Of a stretch of 64,000 nucleotides of DNA, positions 27,682 to 35,098 are shown piece by piece (the first letter of the stretch is position 1; every line of letters starts with the position of its first letter). The notes beneath the pieces were generated by a model, which saw only the letters and a program-made list of their open reading frames with translations, searched no databases and was not told where the DNA came from. The DNA is from Niabella insulamsoli (GTDB lineage: Bacteria; Bacteroidota; Bacteroidia; Chitinophagales; Chitinophagaceae): positions 3,658,001-3,722,000 of the forward strand of contig NZ_CP190246.1 in NCBI RefSeq assembly GCF_039652435.2, read 5' to 3'. Made by a program: the position numbers and the translations under genes.

Positions 27682-27702
27682 AAAATCATCTTAAATAAAT
27701 AA

Positions 27703-27710
27703 TACTTTTG
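27703..27710 (+). promoter_or_regulatory. -7 box (TACTTTTG) of ispD
   Basis: Exact TAnnTTTG match, four bases before the ispD ATG. The third palindrome of the REP-like cluster lies around the -33 position. Confidence 0.55.
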
Positions 27711-27714
27711 TCGC

Positions 27715-28416
27715 ATGAACAAAGTCGCAGTTATAGTGGCCGGCGGGTCGGGGAAAAGAATGGGCAATGAGCTTCCCAAACAATTTATGATGATTGACCA
27801 GAAACCGGTGTTGTTTTACACGCTCAACACCTTTCTTTCGGCTTATCCTGATATGCAGATTATTTTGGTGCTGGCGGAAGAATTTTTAGGTATGGGAAAT
27901 GAAATCATCGATGCGTTTTTTGAAAAAGACCGTATTAAAATTGCTATCGGAGGCGCCACCCGTTTTGAATCCGTCAAAAACGGCCTGTCGCTGATTGAAG
28001 AGGACGCGATTGTTTTTGTACACGACGCGGCACGGTGCACTTTGACCACAGCGCTGATACACCGCTGCTATGATACGGCCGTCGCAACCGGCACTGCTAT
28101 TCCCGTTATGGAATGTAGCGACAGCATTCGAATGATTGCCGAAGACGGCAGCAATGAAGCCATCGACCGAGACAAAATAAAAATGGTACAAACACCCCAG
28201 GTATTCCACAGCAAAATTTTATTGCCTGCATTTAACATCGATTACAAAAATTATTTCACCGACGAGGCAAGTGTGGTGGAAGCTTTTGGGATGATGGTGA
28301 CCCTGGTTAAAGGGGAAAAAGAAAATCTTAAAATCACGCATCCGGTAGACCTGCTGACCGCGGCTGCGATTCTCCAAAGTCGCGCTGCATCAGAAAGTGC
28401 ATCCGGCGAAGCCTGA
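27715..28416 (+). CDS. ispD: 2-C-methyl-D-erythritol 4-phosphate cytidylyltransferase
   Basis: A 233-residue enzyme of the MEP isoprenoid pathway, making CDP-methylerythritol. VIVAGGSGKRMGNELPKQF is the nucleotide-binding signature; FVHDAARCTLT, IPVMECSDSIRMI, VQTPQVFHSKILLPAF, FTDEASVVEAFG and KGEKENLKITHPVDL follow in family order. Normal length with a short extra C-terminal tail. The stop codon directly abuts the stop of the convergent oxidoreductase gene. Confidence 0.96.
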   Translation: MNKVAVIVAGGSGKRMGNELPKQFMMIDQKPVLFYTLNTFLSAYPDMQIILVLAEEFLGMGNEIIDAFFEKDRIKIAIGGATRFESVKNGLSLIEEDAIVFVHDAARCTLTTALIHRCYDTAVATGTAIPVMECSDSIRMIAEDGSNEAIDRDKIKMVQTPQVFHSKILLPAFNIDYKNYFTDEASVVEAFGMMVTLVKGEKENLKITHPVDLLTAAAILQSRAASESASGEA

Positions 28417-29391
28417 TTATCGTTCAATGCGGGCATTGCCTATTTTAGCCAAAATCTGATGCGCCACGTCCATGGCTTTCAGGCCATCGATTTCCGAAAC
28501 GACGGTTTGCGTATTGTTTTGAATGGCGTCCCTGAATTCTTCCAGCTCCTGCTTAATGGCATTTACCTGCGGCACCGGCGGGTTGGCGATAGCGATGGTC
28601 TTACTGCCGGAGGGTGTTGCCATTTCAAAGGCGAAAACATCCGTATCATGCGGCTCTTTCAGTTTTATAATCTCGGTTTTCTTATCAAGAAAGTCGATGC
28701 CGATATAGGCATCTTTTTGAAACACACGCATTTTGCGCATTTTTTTCATAGAAATGCGGCTGGAAGTTAAATTGGCCACACAGGCATTGTCAAATTCAAT
28801 TCTAACGTTAGCGATGTCCGGCGTATCCGTCATCACCGCCACGCCGCTCGCCGATATAGACTTCACATCACTTTTGACAAGGCTTAAAATAATATCAATA
28901 TCGTGGATCATTAAATCGAGGATAACACTCACTTCAGTGCCCCGCGGATTAAATTGCGCCAGCCGGTGCACCTCAATAAACATGGGTTTCAAATCAACCC
29001 CTTTCAACGCAAGAAATGCCGGATTAAAGCGCTCTACATGCCCCACCTGTAGTTTGATATTTGACTCTTTGGCCAGCTTCACCAATTGGCGCGCTTCGTC
29101 CATCGTGTGGGCGAAAGGTTTTTCCACGAAAACATGCTTGCCCAGCTTTATCGCCCGTTCGCACCATTCGTAATGATAATTAGTAGGCGCGACAATATCG
29201 ATAGCATCACATTGATTGAGGAAATCTTCTGTATCAAAAAAGCGCTTGACGCCATATTTTTCCACTACGGCCTCTGCGTTTTCATCGTGGGGGTCTACGA
29301 AGCCAACCACTTCGACATCATTAATTTCCAACCAATTATTCAAATGAAATTTTCCCAGATGGCCAACTCCTACAATTCCGATTTTAAGCAT
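28417..29391 (-). CDS. Cytosolic Gfo/Idh/MocA-family oxidoreductase
   Basis: A 324-residue NAD(P)-dependent oxidoreductase without signal sequence. The Rossmann start is KIGIVGVGHLGKFHLNNW; IVAPTNYHYEWCERAI and KHVFVEKPFAHTMDEA carry the family's EKP motif, and DLMIHDIDIILSLV is in the C-terminal domain. Start is ATG 29391, with TTG and GTG codons just before it. Homologues in Bacteroidota often sit near lipid A or nucleotide-sugar genes, but none is adjacent here; substrate unknown. Confidence 0.9.
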   Translation of the reverse strand: MLKIGIVGVGHLGKFHLNNWLEINDVEVVGFVDPHDENAEAVVEKYGVKRFFDTEDFLNQCDAIDIVAPTNYHYEWCERAIKLGKHVFVEKPFAHTMDEARQLVKLAKESNIKLQVGHVERFNPAFLALKGVDLKPMFIEVHRLAQFNPRGTEVSVILDLMIHDIDIILSLVKSDVKSISASGVAVMTDTPDIANVRIEFDNACVANLTSSRISMKKMRKMRVFQKDAYIGIDFLDKKTEIIKLKEPHDTDVFAFEMATPSGSKTIAIANPPVPQVNAIKQELEEFRDAIQNNTQTVVSEIDGLKAMDVAHQILAKIGNARIER

Positions 29392-29424
29392 CACCAAAAA
29401 TATTTAATTTTTAAACACCCCCAA

Positions 29425-29459
29425 TAAAAAAGAGCAGGCTTTGAAACCTGCTCTTTTTT
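29425..29459. terminator. Bidirectional terminator between tRNA-Gln and the oxidoreductase gene
   Basis: Ten-base perfect stem (29428-29437 with 29447-29456) containing GAGCAGG/CCTGCTC, flanked by A- and T-runs. It sits directly after the 3' end of the minus-strand tRNA. Confidence 0.85.
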
Positions 29460-29460
29460 G

Positions 29461-29531
29461 TTGACCCATAAGGATTCGAACCTTAACTGACTGAACCAAA
29501 ATCAGTAGTGCTACCATTACACCATGGGTCA
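29461..29531 (-). tRNA. tRNA-Gln (anticodon UUG)
   Basis: The minus strand folds as a 71-base cloverleaf: acceptor TGACCCA/TGGGTCA, D-arm with AATGGTAGC, anticodon stem ACTGA/TCAGT around loop TTTTGGT (anticodon TTG), T-arm with GGTTCGAATCC. CCA is not encoded. Followed directly by a rho-independent terminator. Confidence 0.93.
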
Positions 29532-29802
29532 ATCCGTCTCCGATTTCTCAATCGGGTCGCAAAAATAAGCATTTCAATTATTTTGAACAAACAGAAATAA
29601 AAAAAATATTTGGAAAGTCATTGTTCATATAAATATCAGCAAGTTATGCGGCGTATTTGAGCGCTAACAACTAATTTAGCAACACTGATTTTTTACATTA
29701 AAAAGAAATAACACATGAAATGCCCATGCGTGCGACGCACCCATTTGAATGAGAATTTACGGGCATTCCTTGTGATCATTAAAAACAACAAAAAACAAAC
29801 AC
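29532..29802. other. Gene-free stretch upstream of mdh
   Basis: About 270 bases between the tRNA and mdh. It is AT-rich in the first half, no frame is convincing and no strong promoter box or hairpin was seen; it should hold the tRNA and mdh promoters. Confidence 0.5.
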
Positions 29803-30732
29803 ATGAAAGTAACCGTAGTGGGAGCTGGTGCAGTTGGAGCTACCTGTGCCGATAATATTGCCCGCAAAGAACTGGCTTCGGAATTAATCTTATTGGATAT
29901 AAAAGAAGGCGTAGCCGAAGGGAAATCGATCGATATGATGCAAACTGCGGCCCTGCTTGGTTTTGATACAAAAATAAAGGGTGTCACCAACGACTACGCA
30001 GCCACCGAAAACTCAGATGTGGTGGTCATTACTTCCGGAATGCCGCGCAAGCCGGGCATGACAAGAGAAGAACTTATTGGCGTGAACGCGGGCATTGTGA
30101 AAAGTGTTACCGAAAACATTCTCAAATACTCCCCGGATACTATTATCATCGTTGTATCGAACCCGATGGACACGATGAACTATTTAACCTTAAAAACTTC
30201 CGGCCTTCCCAAAAATAAAATTATCGGGATGGGCGGCGCCTTAGATTCGGCGCGCTTTCGGTATTACCTGAGCCAGGAACTAAAATGCTCTCCGGCCGAT
30301 CTTAACGCCGTAGTAATTGGCGGTCATGGCGATACCACCATGATCCCTTTGATTAAACACGCCACCTGGGGAAGTACACCCGTAACGAATTTCCTGAGCG
30401 AAGAACAACAGCAAAAGATCGTGGCCGACACTATGGTGGGCGGCGCTACGCTCACCAAACTCATCGGCACTTCGGCCTGGTATGCTCCGGGAGCCGGAAC
30501 TGCTGCGATGGTGGAAAGCATTCTTCGTGATGAAAAGAAATTAATATCGAGTGGCGTTTATCTGGAAGGCGAGTATGGACAAAATGATATTTCGCTCGTG
30601 GTGCCTGTAACCCTGGGCAGAAATGGCTGGGAGCAAATCCTCGATTTTAAATTAACCGATGAGGAACAGGCTGCTTTCAACAAAAGCGCCGACGCTGTAA
30701 GAACAATGAACGACGTGTTGAAAACATTGTAA
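29803..30732 (+). CDS. mdh: Malate dehydrogenase
   Basis: A 309-residue NAD-dependent enzyme of the TCA cycle, LDH-like branch. MKVTVVGAGAVGATCADNIA is the NAD-binding start, with Asp after ILLD. The substrate loop MPRKPGMTREEL has Arg in the position that selects malate over lactate. VVSNPMDTM, ALDSARFRYYLS and VIGGHGDTTMIPL (active-site His) are all intact. A strong terminator follows. Confidence 0.96.
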   Translation: MKVTVVGAGAVGATCADNIARKELASELILLDIKEGVAEGKSIDMMQTAALLGFDTKIKGVTNDYAATENSDVVVITSGMPRKPGMTREELIGVNAGIVKSVTENILKYSPDTIIIVVSNPMDTMNYLTLKTSGLPKNKIIGMGGALDSARFRYYLSQELKCSPADLNAVVIGGHGDTTMIPLIKHATWGSTPVTNFLSEEQQQKIVADTMVGGATLTKLIGTSAWYAPGAGTAAMVESILRDEKKLISSGVYLEGEYGQNDISLVVPVTLGRNGWEQILDFKLTDEEQAAFNKSADAVRTMNDVLKTL

Positions 30733-30746
30733 ACTTATATGAGCTC

Positions 30747-30780
30747 AAAAACTCCGATCGCTGTGATCGGAGTTTTTTTA
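30747..30780 (+). terminator. Terminator of mdh
   Basis: Perfect stem ACTCCGATC/GATCGGAGT (30751-30759, 30765-30773) with seven T. Confidence 0.9.
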
Positions 30781-30876
30781 TATTATGTTAATGAGTGAAG
30801 CCTCCTTATCGCTTTTCGCAAATCAGAGGTGTTTTTCCCAAAACCAGCAACCTTCTTTCAACTAAAAAAATTCACC

Positions 30877-31977
30877 TTGAGAACATTCTATTTCACCCTT
30901 TTCTTTGTGTGTGCGTTTGCTAACAACTCGAACGCCCAATCGAAGCTGAAGCCCGGCTTCGACGCCAAAGAATACCTATCGCTCTTTTCGCTATTCTATT
31001 TTGGCAGCAGCATCCCGGATAGTAATTTGAGGAAAACAGTAGCCGATCCTTTTAAAAGACTGTACCGATCGCCGGAAGTAGGATTAAAAAACCAATGGTC
31101 CTTGTATTTAAGTAATGAAAACGCCGCCGTGATTTCCATCCGTGGCACTATTGGCGATAAAGTGAGCTGGCTGGCCAATTTTTACGCCGCTATGATCCCT
31201 GCAATCGGAAGTTTGCACATGAACGACTCTACCCAATTTAATTATAAATTATCGGCCGACAGCATGGCCACTGTTCATGTAGGCTGGACGGTTTCGATGG
31301 CTTCTATGGCGCCCGATATTGTTCAAAAGATAAAGGAACTTCGCGCAAAAGACGTCACAGACTTTTATATTTTTGGCCATAGCCAGGGCGGCGCGATCGC
31401 CTTCCTGCTGCGCTCCTACCTCCATTATTTACAGCAGGACGGGAACCTGCCCGGCGATATCAGGTTTAAAACCTACTGCAGCGCGGCGCCGAAACCCGGC
31501 AATATGTACTATGCCTACGATTATGAAAACATCACGCGCGATGGTTGGGGCTTTACAATTGTGAACCGAAAAGACTGGGTGCCCGAATCTCCCTACACGA
31601 TCCAACGCATTCAAGACATGAACATCCCCAACCCGCTGATCAACACAAAAAAATTGCTTAAAAAAGAAAAATTTGGCGTCAGGCTGATTGGAGGTATTTT
31701 GTTTGGAAGAGTTAATCGTAAGCCCCAAAAAGCTCAAAAGATGTACACCAAATACCTCGGTAAAACCATTTACAAACTGGCCATCAAAGACGCTTTGCCG
31801 GGATTTAAGCAACCCGAATACGTAGCGTCGAATAATTATATGAGAGCCGGCTCGCCCATTGTTTTAATGCCGGACGAGGCCTACCAACAGCGGTTTAAAG
31901 AGGATGGCAAAGACCAGTTTGTGCATCACCATTTTGCGCCTTATTATTATTTGATCCAAAAGCACTACCCCCAATAA
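30877..31977 (+). CDS. Secreted class 3 lipase-like hydrolase
   Basis: A 366-residue alpha/beta-hydrolase with signal peptide (residues 1-20, ending NSNAQ) and lipase class 3 features: AAVISIRGTIGD (oxyanion region), a long helix, then FYIFGHSQGGAIAFLLRSYL with nucleophile Ser in GHSQG. CSAAPKPGN and NRKDWVPESP fit the region of the catalytic Asp; VHHHFAPYY may provide the His. The start is uncertain: TTG 30877 opens directly with the signal peptide; GTG 30829 would add 16 residues. Substrate unknown. Confidence 0.8.
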   Translation: MRTFYFTLFFVCAFANNSNAQSKLKPGFDAKEYLSLFSLFYFGSSIPDSNLRKTVADPFKRLYRSPEVGLKNQWSLYLSNENAAVISIRGTIGDKVSWLANFYAAMIPAIGSLHMNDSTQFNYKLSADSMATVHVGWTVSMASMAPDIVQKIKELRAKDVTDFYIFGHSQGGAIAFLLRSYLHYLQQDGNLPGDIRFKTYCSAAPKPGNMYYAYDYENITRDGWGFTIVNRKDWVPESPYTIQRIQDMNIPNPLINTKKLLKKEKFGVRLIGGILFGRVNRKPQKAQKMYTKYLGKTIYKLAIKDALPGFKQPEYVASNNYMRAGSPIVLMPDEAYQQRFKEDGKDQFVHHHFAPYYYLIQKHYPQ

Positions 31978-32005
31978 AAAAGCTGCCGCTTTAAAAAACG
32001 GCAGC
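31976..32005 (-). terminator. Terminator of the YqeY-like gene
   Basis: Perfect 7-base stem GCTGCCG/CGGCAGC (31982-31988, 31999-32005) followed by a T-run on the minus strand. It overlaps the lipase stop codon. Confidence 0.75.
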
Positions 32006-32022
32006 CGGCAATTTATTTTTTA

Positions 32023-32475
32023 TCAGGAAGCCAAAAGCTCTTTCACCATTGTTGAAATTGTTTTACCATCGGCTTTGCCTGATAAAGCTTTGCTGGCAAC
32101 GCCCATTACTTTCCCCATGTCTGCCGGTGAGGCAGCGCCTGTTTCTGCTATGATTTTTTGCAACTCGGCTTTCAGTTCTTCCGGCGATAACTGCGCCGGT
32201 AAATATTTTTCAATCACCGCAATTTCCTGTTTTTCCTTTTCCGCCAGATCGGGACGATTTTGCTGCTCGAAAATTTCTAACGAATCTTTACGTTGCTTCA
32301 CCAATTTCTGCACAATCTTGATTTCCTCATCAGCAGAAATCTGATCGTTCGCACCCTCGGCCGTTTTAGCGAGCAATATCGCCGCTTTCACTGCGCGCAG
32401 ACTGGTAAGCGCATTGGCATCTTTTGCAAGCATGGCCGCTTTGATATCGGCGTTGATAGTTTGTTCTAATGACAT
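32023..32475 (-). CDS. GatB/YqeY domain protein
   Basis: A 150-residue YqeY-family protein: SLEQTINADIKAAMLAKDANALTSLRAVKAAI at the start, then EEIKIVQKLVKQRKDSLEIF, YLPAQLSPEEL and DMGKVMGVASKALSGKADGKTISTMVKELL. The C-terminal half resembles the tRNA-binding tail of GatB amidotransferase subunits, but the stand-alone function is unclear. Probably a single-gene unit with its own terminator. Confidence 0.93.
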   Translation of the reverse strand: MSLEQTINADIKAAMLAKDANALTSLRAVKAAILLAKTAEGANDQISADEEIKIVQKLVKQRKDSLEIFEQQNRPDLAEKEKQEIAVIEKYLPAQLSPEELKAELQKIIAETGAASPADMGKVMGVASKALSGKADGKTISTMVKELLAS

Positions 32476-32534
32476 ATTTTTTTATTGATAATTAATAATA
32501 ATAAACAATGAATCTTCGATTACCGTGCTGTCAC

Positions 32535-33620
32535 CTACTTCGATCCCCGCGCAGGCTTGGCCAATTTCTGGTCTTTTTTTACCATTTTCTTTTGATCGCC
32601 TGCTTTGCTTTCTTTTATACTTTTTGAAACCGGTTTTACGATTTTCGGCTTTGCGGTCTTACTTTTCGCCGGCGAAGCGGCGGCTGGCCTGGCCTCCGGC
32701 TTCGGCGCTTTGCGATCCTTTCCCAGATATTTCAGGTTGCGAACCTCCTTCTCTGCCAAAAAACGATACTTGCCGCGTTCCACATTTTTCTTCGTCAATC
32801 CTGCAAACATCACACGATCGAGGTTTTTCACATCATAGCCCTGGCTTTCAAAAATGCGCCTGACGATGCGGTTGCGGCCGCTGTGAATTTCCACGCCGAC
32901 CTGCCTCTTATCGCTTGTGTCGCTATAGGCCAACACATCAACATGCGCCGGACCGTCTTCCAGCGTCACGCCTTTTAAAATTTTATCAAAATGTGCCTTC
33001 TCTAATGGCTTATCGAGCGTAACTGCGTAAATCTTTTTTACCTCATTGCTTGGATGCGTAAGCTTTTGCGCCAGCTCACCATCATTGGTAATCAATAATA
33101 CCCCGGAAGTATTGCGGTCGAGCCGCCCCACGGGATAGACGCGCTCTTTAGTTGCATTTTTAATAATATCTAAAACGGTTTTCCGCTTTTGAGGGTCGTC
33201 GGTGGTAGTAATATAGTCTTTAGGTTTATTTAAAAGAATATAAACCAAATTTTTTGTGATAGCTACCCGTTTTCCGTTGGCAGTAACCTCATCTCCGGCA
33301 GCCATTTTGTAACCAGGCTCGGTGACCACTTTGCCATTCACTTTCACTTTGCCATCGCGAATCATCTCGGCCGCTTCGCGCCTGCTGCTGATGCCTCCGT
33401 GCGCGAGATATTTGTTAAGCGGCATTTGCTCCACCACGACTTTTTTCCGTTCTATGAGAGGCGCTTCTTCCTTTTTTTGCACCGCTTCCTTTTTCTTTTG
33501 CTCAAAAAAGGCAGCACGCTCTTGTTTGTACTTCCTTTTTTCCTGCTTAAACCCTTCTTTAATGGCAGCGTTGCTTTTTGTTTTTACAAACTTTGCGAAG
33601 CGGGGATCGACTTTTTTCAT
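32535..33620 (-). CDS. RluB-like 23S rRNA pseudouridine synthase with basic extensions
   Basis: A 361-residue RsuA/RluB-type synthase. An N-terminal Lys/Glu-rich extension (about 70 residues) precedes the S4 domain (MPLNKYLAHGGISSRREAAEMI), then the catalytic domain with YPVGRLDRNTSGVLLITNDGEL, where Asp in GRLD is the catalytic residue, and VEIHSGRNRIVRRIFES. A second Lys/Pro/Ala-rich tail of about 60 residues follows. Start is the ATG at 33620. A TATCTTTG box lies 42 bases upstream. Confidence 0.93.
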   Translation of the reverse strand: MKKVDPRFAKFVKTKSNAAIKEGFKQEKRKYKQERAAFFEQKKKEAVQKKEEAPLIERKKVVVEQMPLNKYLAHGGISSRREAAEMIRDGKVKVNGKVVTEPGYKMAAGDEVTANGKRVAITKNLVYILLNKPKDYITTTDDPQKRKTVLDIIKNATKERVYPVGRLDRNTSGVLLITNDGELAQKLTHPSNEVKKIYAVTLDKPLEKAHFDKILKGVTLEDGPAHVDVLAYSDTSDKRQVGVEIHSGRNRIVRRIFESQGYDVKNLDRVMFAGLTKKNVERGKYRFLAEKEVRNLKYLGKDRKAPKPEARPAAASPAKSKTAKPKIVKPVSKSIKESKAGDQKKMVKKDQKLAKPARGSK

Positions 33621-33661
33621 TTGAATAAATTTTTTGCTGTTTTCCAACAGTAATAAAGCTG

Positions 33662-33669
33662 CAAAGATA
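33662..33669 (-). promoter_or_regulatory. -7 box (TATCTTTG) of the pseudouridine synthase gene
   Basis: Exact TAnnTTTG match on the minus strand, predicting a leader of about 38 bases. Confidence 0.5.
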
Positions 33670-33683
33670 ACCATTGGAAAAAC

Positions 33684-33710
33684 AAAAAGCCACTTAACGA
33701 AAAGTGGCTT
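33684..33710 (-). terminator. Terminator of the LTXXQ gene pair
   Basis: Perfect 9-base stem AAGCCACTT/AAGTGGCTT (33687-33695, 33702-33710) with a T-run on the minus strand. Confidence 0.85.
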
Positions 33711-33731
33711 GGTTATAGAGGGTGGCTATCT

Positions 33732-34109
33732 TTATTTTTTATCTCGTTGGCCCCTGTTGCCTCTCTCTTTCATTTTTGCTTCCAGCTTTGTTTTTTGATC
33801 GGGAGTAAGAATGGCATTCACTTTTTCCATCCGGTCTTTTCTAAGTTCCATCATTTTCGAACGACGCGCTTCATCACTTAAAGATTTATCATCTCTCAGC
33901 GTTTGAAATTTTGATTTTTGATCGTCATCAATAACCTTGATTTTGTCTTTCTGATCTTTTGACAAATTCAGATCATCGTACATGCTACCGCGTTGTCCTT
34001 CGCGTTTTTGATGTTGCTCTTTTTTCTCCTTAGCGGGAGCGTCTTGAGCGAAGGTGGAAGAAAAGCTGAAAGCGCTGATCATGGCAGCGAGAAAAATTGT
34101 CTTTTTCAT
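33732..34109 (-). CDS. Periplasmic LTXXQ (Spy/CpxP-like) protein, small
   Basis: A 125-residue protein with signal peptide to about residue 21 (SSTFAQ) followed by highly charged helices. LNLSKDQKDKIKVIDDDQKSKFQTLRDD and ILTPDQKTKLEAKMKERG are two LTxxQ-type repeats as in Spy and CpxP, periplasmic chaperone or stress proteins. Last gene of a two-gene unit with the longer paralogue, 32 bases apart, ended by a terminator. Confidence 0.82.
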   Translation of the reverse strand: MKKTIFLAAMISAFSFSSTFAQDAPAKEKKEQHQKREGQRGSMYDDLNLSKDQKDKIKVIDDDQKSKFQTLRDDKSLSDEARRSKMMELRKDRMEKVNAILTPDQKTKLEAKMKERGNRGQRDKK

Positions 34110-34141
34110 GTTCCTTTTTTTATTGTTTTTAATTGTGAAAC

Positions 34142-34906
34142 CTATTTTATAGCGCCGTTCAGGCCCTGTTTGTTGTTTTGCAATTCGCGTGGCGACATTA
34201 AATTACGCGCCCGAAGCTGGCGTTCGTCCCATTTTACCTTTTGCTCGGCCGTTAAAATACCACCCAGCTGCATGTTATATTCCCGTTGAATTTGCTGAAT
34301 CTGGCTCTTCTTTTCACTGGCGTTTTTCGACATATCGCTTCTTACAATCCTCAGCCTGGCGGCGTAATCATCTGTCAGCAGCTTCAACTCTTTCCGCTGT
34401 GCAGCCGTTAAATTCAAATCGTTCCAATTCCCCTTTTGATTTTTAGATGTCTTTTTTTTGGTATTCCTGCTCAAGCCATTCAAATCTTTCGACTTATCCT
34501 TTTCTACGTTGTTGGTGACCTGGTTTGGCGCCGGCTGCTCGTCGCCCTGCGCCTTCATTTCTTTCATATTTTGCTGATACCTGGCATACTGCGGGCCTGT
34601 TAGGATCGACTGCAACTTTTGAGCTTGTTGTTGCCTTAAGCCCTGCAAGCGTTTTCTTTTTTCCTTCTGATCAATGGCACTGTCGGCAGTGACCTTTTTT
34701 ATCAACGCCTTTTGCTCCTTATTAAGCGTTTGCAAGTCCTTCAGTTGTTCCCTGCTGAGATTTAATCCTTCCAGCGCCGATTTTTTCTGCCCTTTTTTTG
34801 ACGGCATGGAAACGCCTTCATTCACCCGGGATGGAATTTCCTGCGCCCTCAAATAGCCGGCGGCCAACAGAAGGCCCAACATCATTAAAAAAATATTTGT
34901 CCGCAT
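34142..34906 (-). CDS. Periplasmic LTXXQ-repeat protein, long paralogue
   Basis: A 254-residue protein with signal peptide (MRTNIFLMMLGLLLAAGYLR, cleaved near AQ). It contains two Spy/CpxP-like helical units: LNLSREQLKDLQTLNKEQ with ILTGPQYARYQQNM, and LNLTAAQRKELKLLTDDY with ILTAEQKVKWDERQ, separated by a polar linker (about residues 125-160). It looks like an internal duplication of the small downstream gene. The ATG at 34906 puts the signal peptide first; an ATA/ATG further upstream is unlikely. Confidence 0.8.
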   Translation of the reverse strand: MRTNIFLMMLGLLLAAGYLRAQEIPSRVNEGVSMPSKKGQKKSALEGLNLSREQLKDLQTLNKEQKALIKKVTADSAIDQKEKRKRLQGLRQQQAQKLQSILTGPQYARYQQNMKEMKAQGDEQPAPNQVTNNVEKDKSKDLNGLSRNTKKKTSKNQKGNWNDLNLTAAQRKELKLLTDDYAARLRIVRSDMSKNASEKKSQIQQIQREYNMQLGGILTAEQKVKWDERQLRARNLMSPRELQNNKQGLNGAIK

Positions 34907-35060
34907 ATTACCTGCTTTTATTAGATGATTTTGATAAATCAAACTTTCGGCTACGTTTTGTTAAAACATCCCTAACCTAATACGACGGTGAATTATTTAA
35001 TAGGTTTAAGCCTGATCGTTAAAGTATATTAAAAGCAGAAATGGTAAAATTTAGCTGGAA

Positions 35061-35068
35061 TACTTTTA
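35061..35068 (+). promoter_or_regulatory. Possible -7 box (TACTTTTA) of the uvrD/pcrA gene
   Basis: One base off consensus, 30 bases before the ATG. A poorer box, TACCTTGC at 35087-35094, lies closer. Confidence 0.3.
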
Positions 35069-35098
35069 AACCATCGCCCCTCTTCGTACCTTGCGCCC

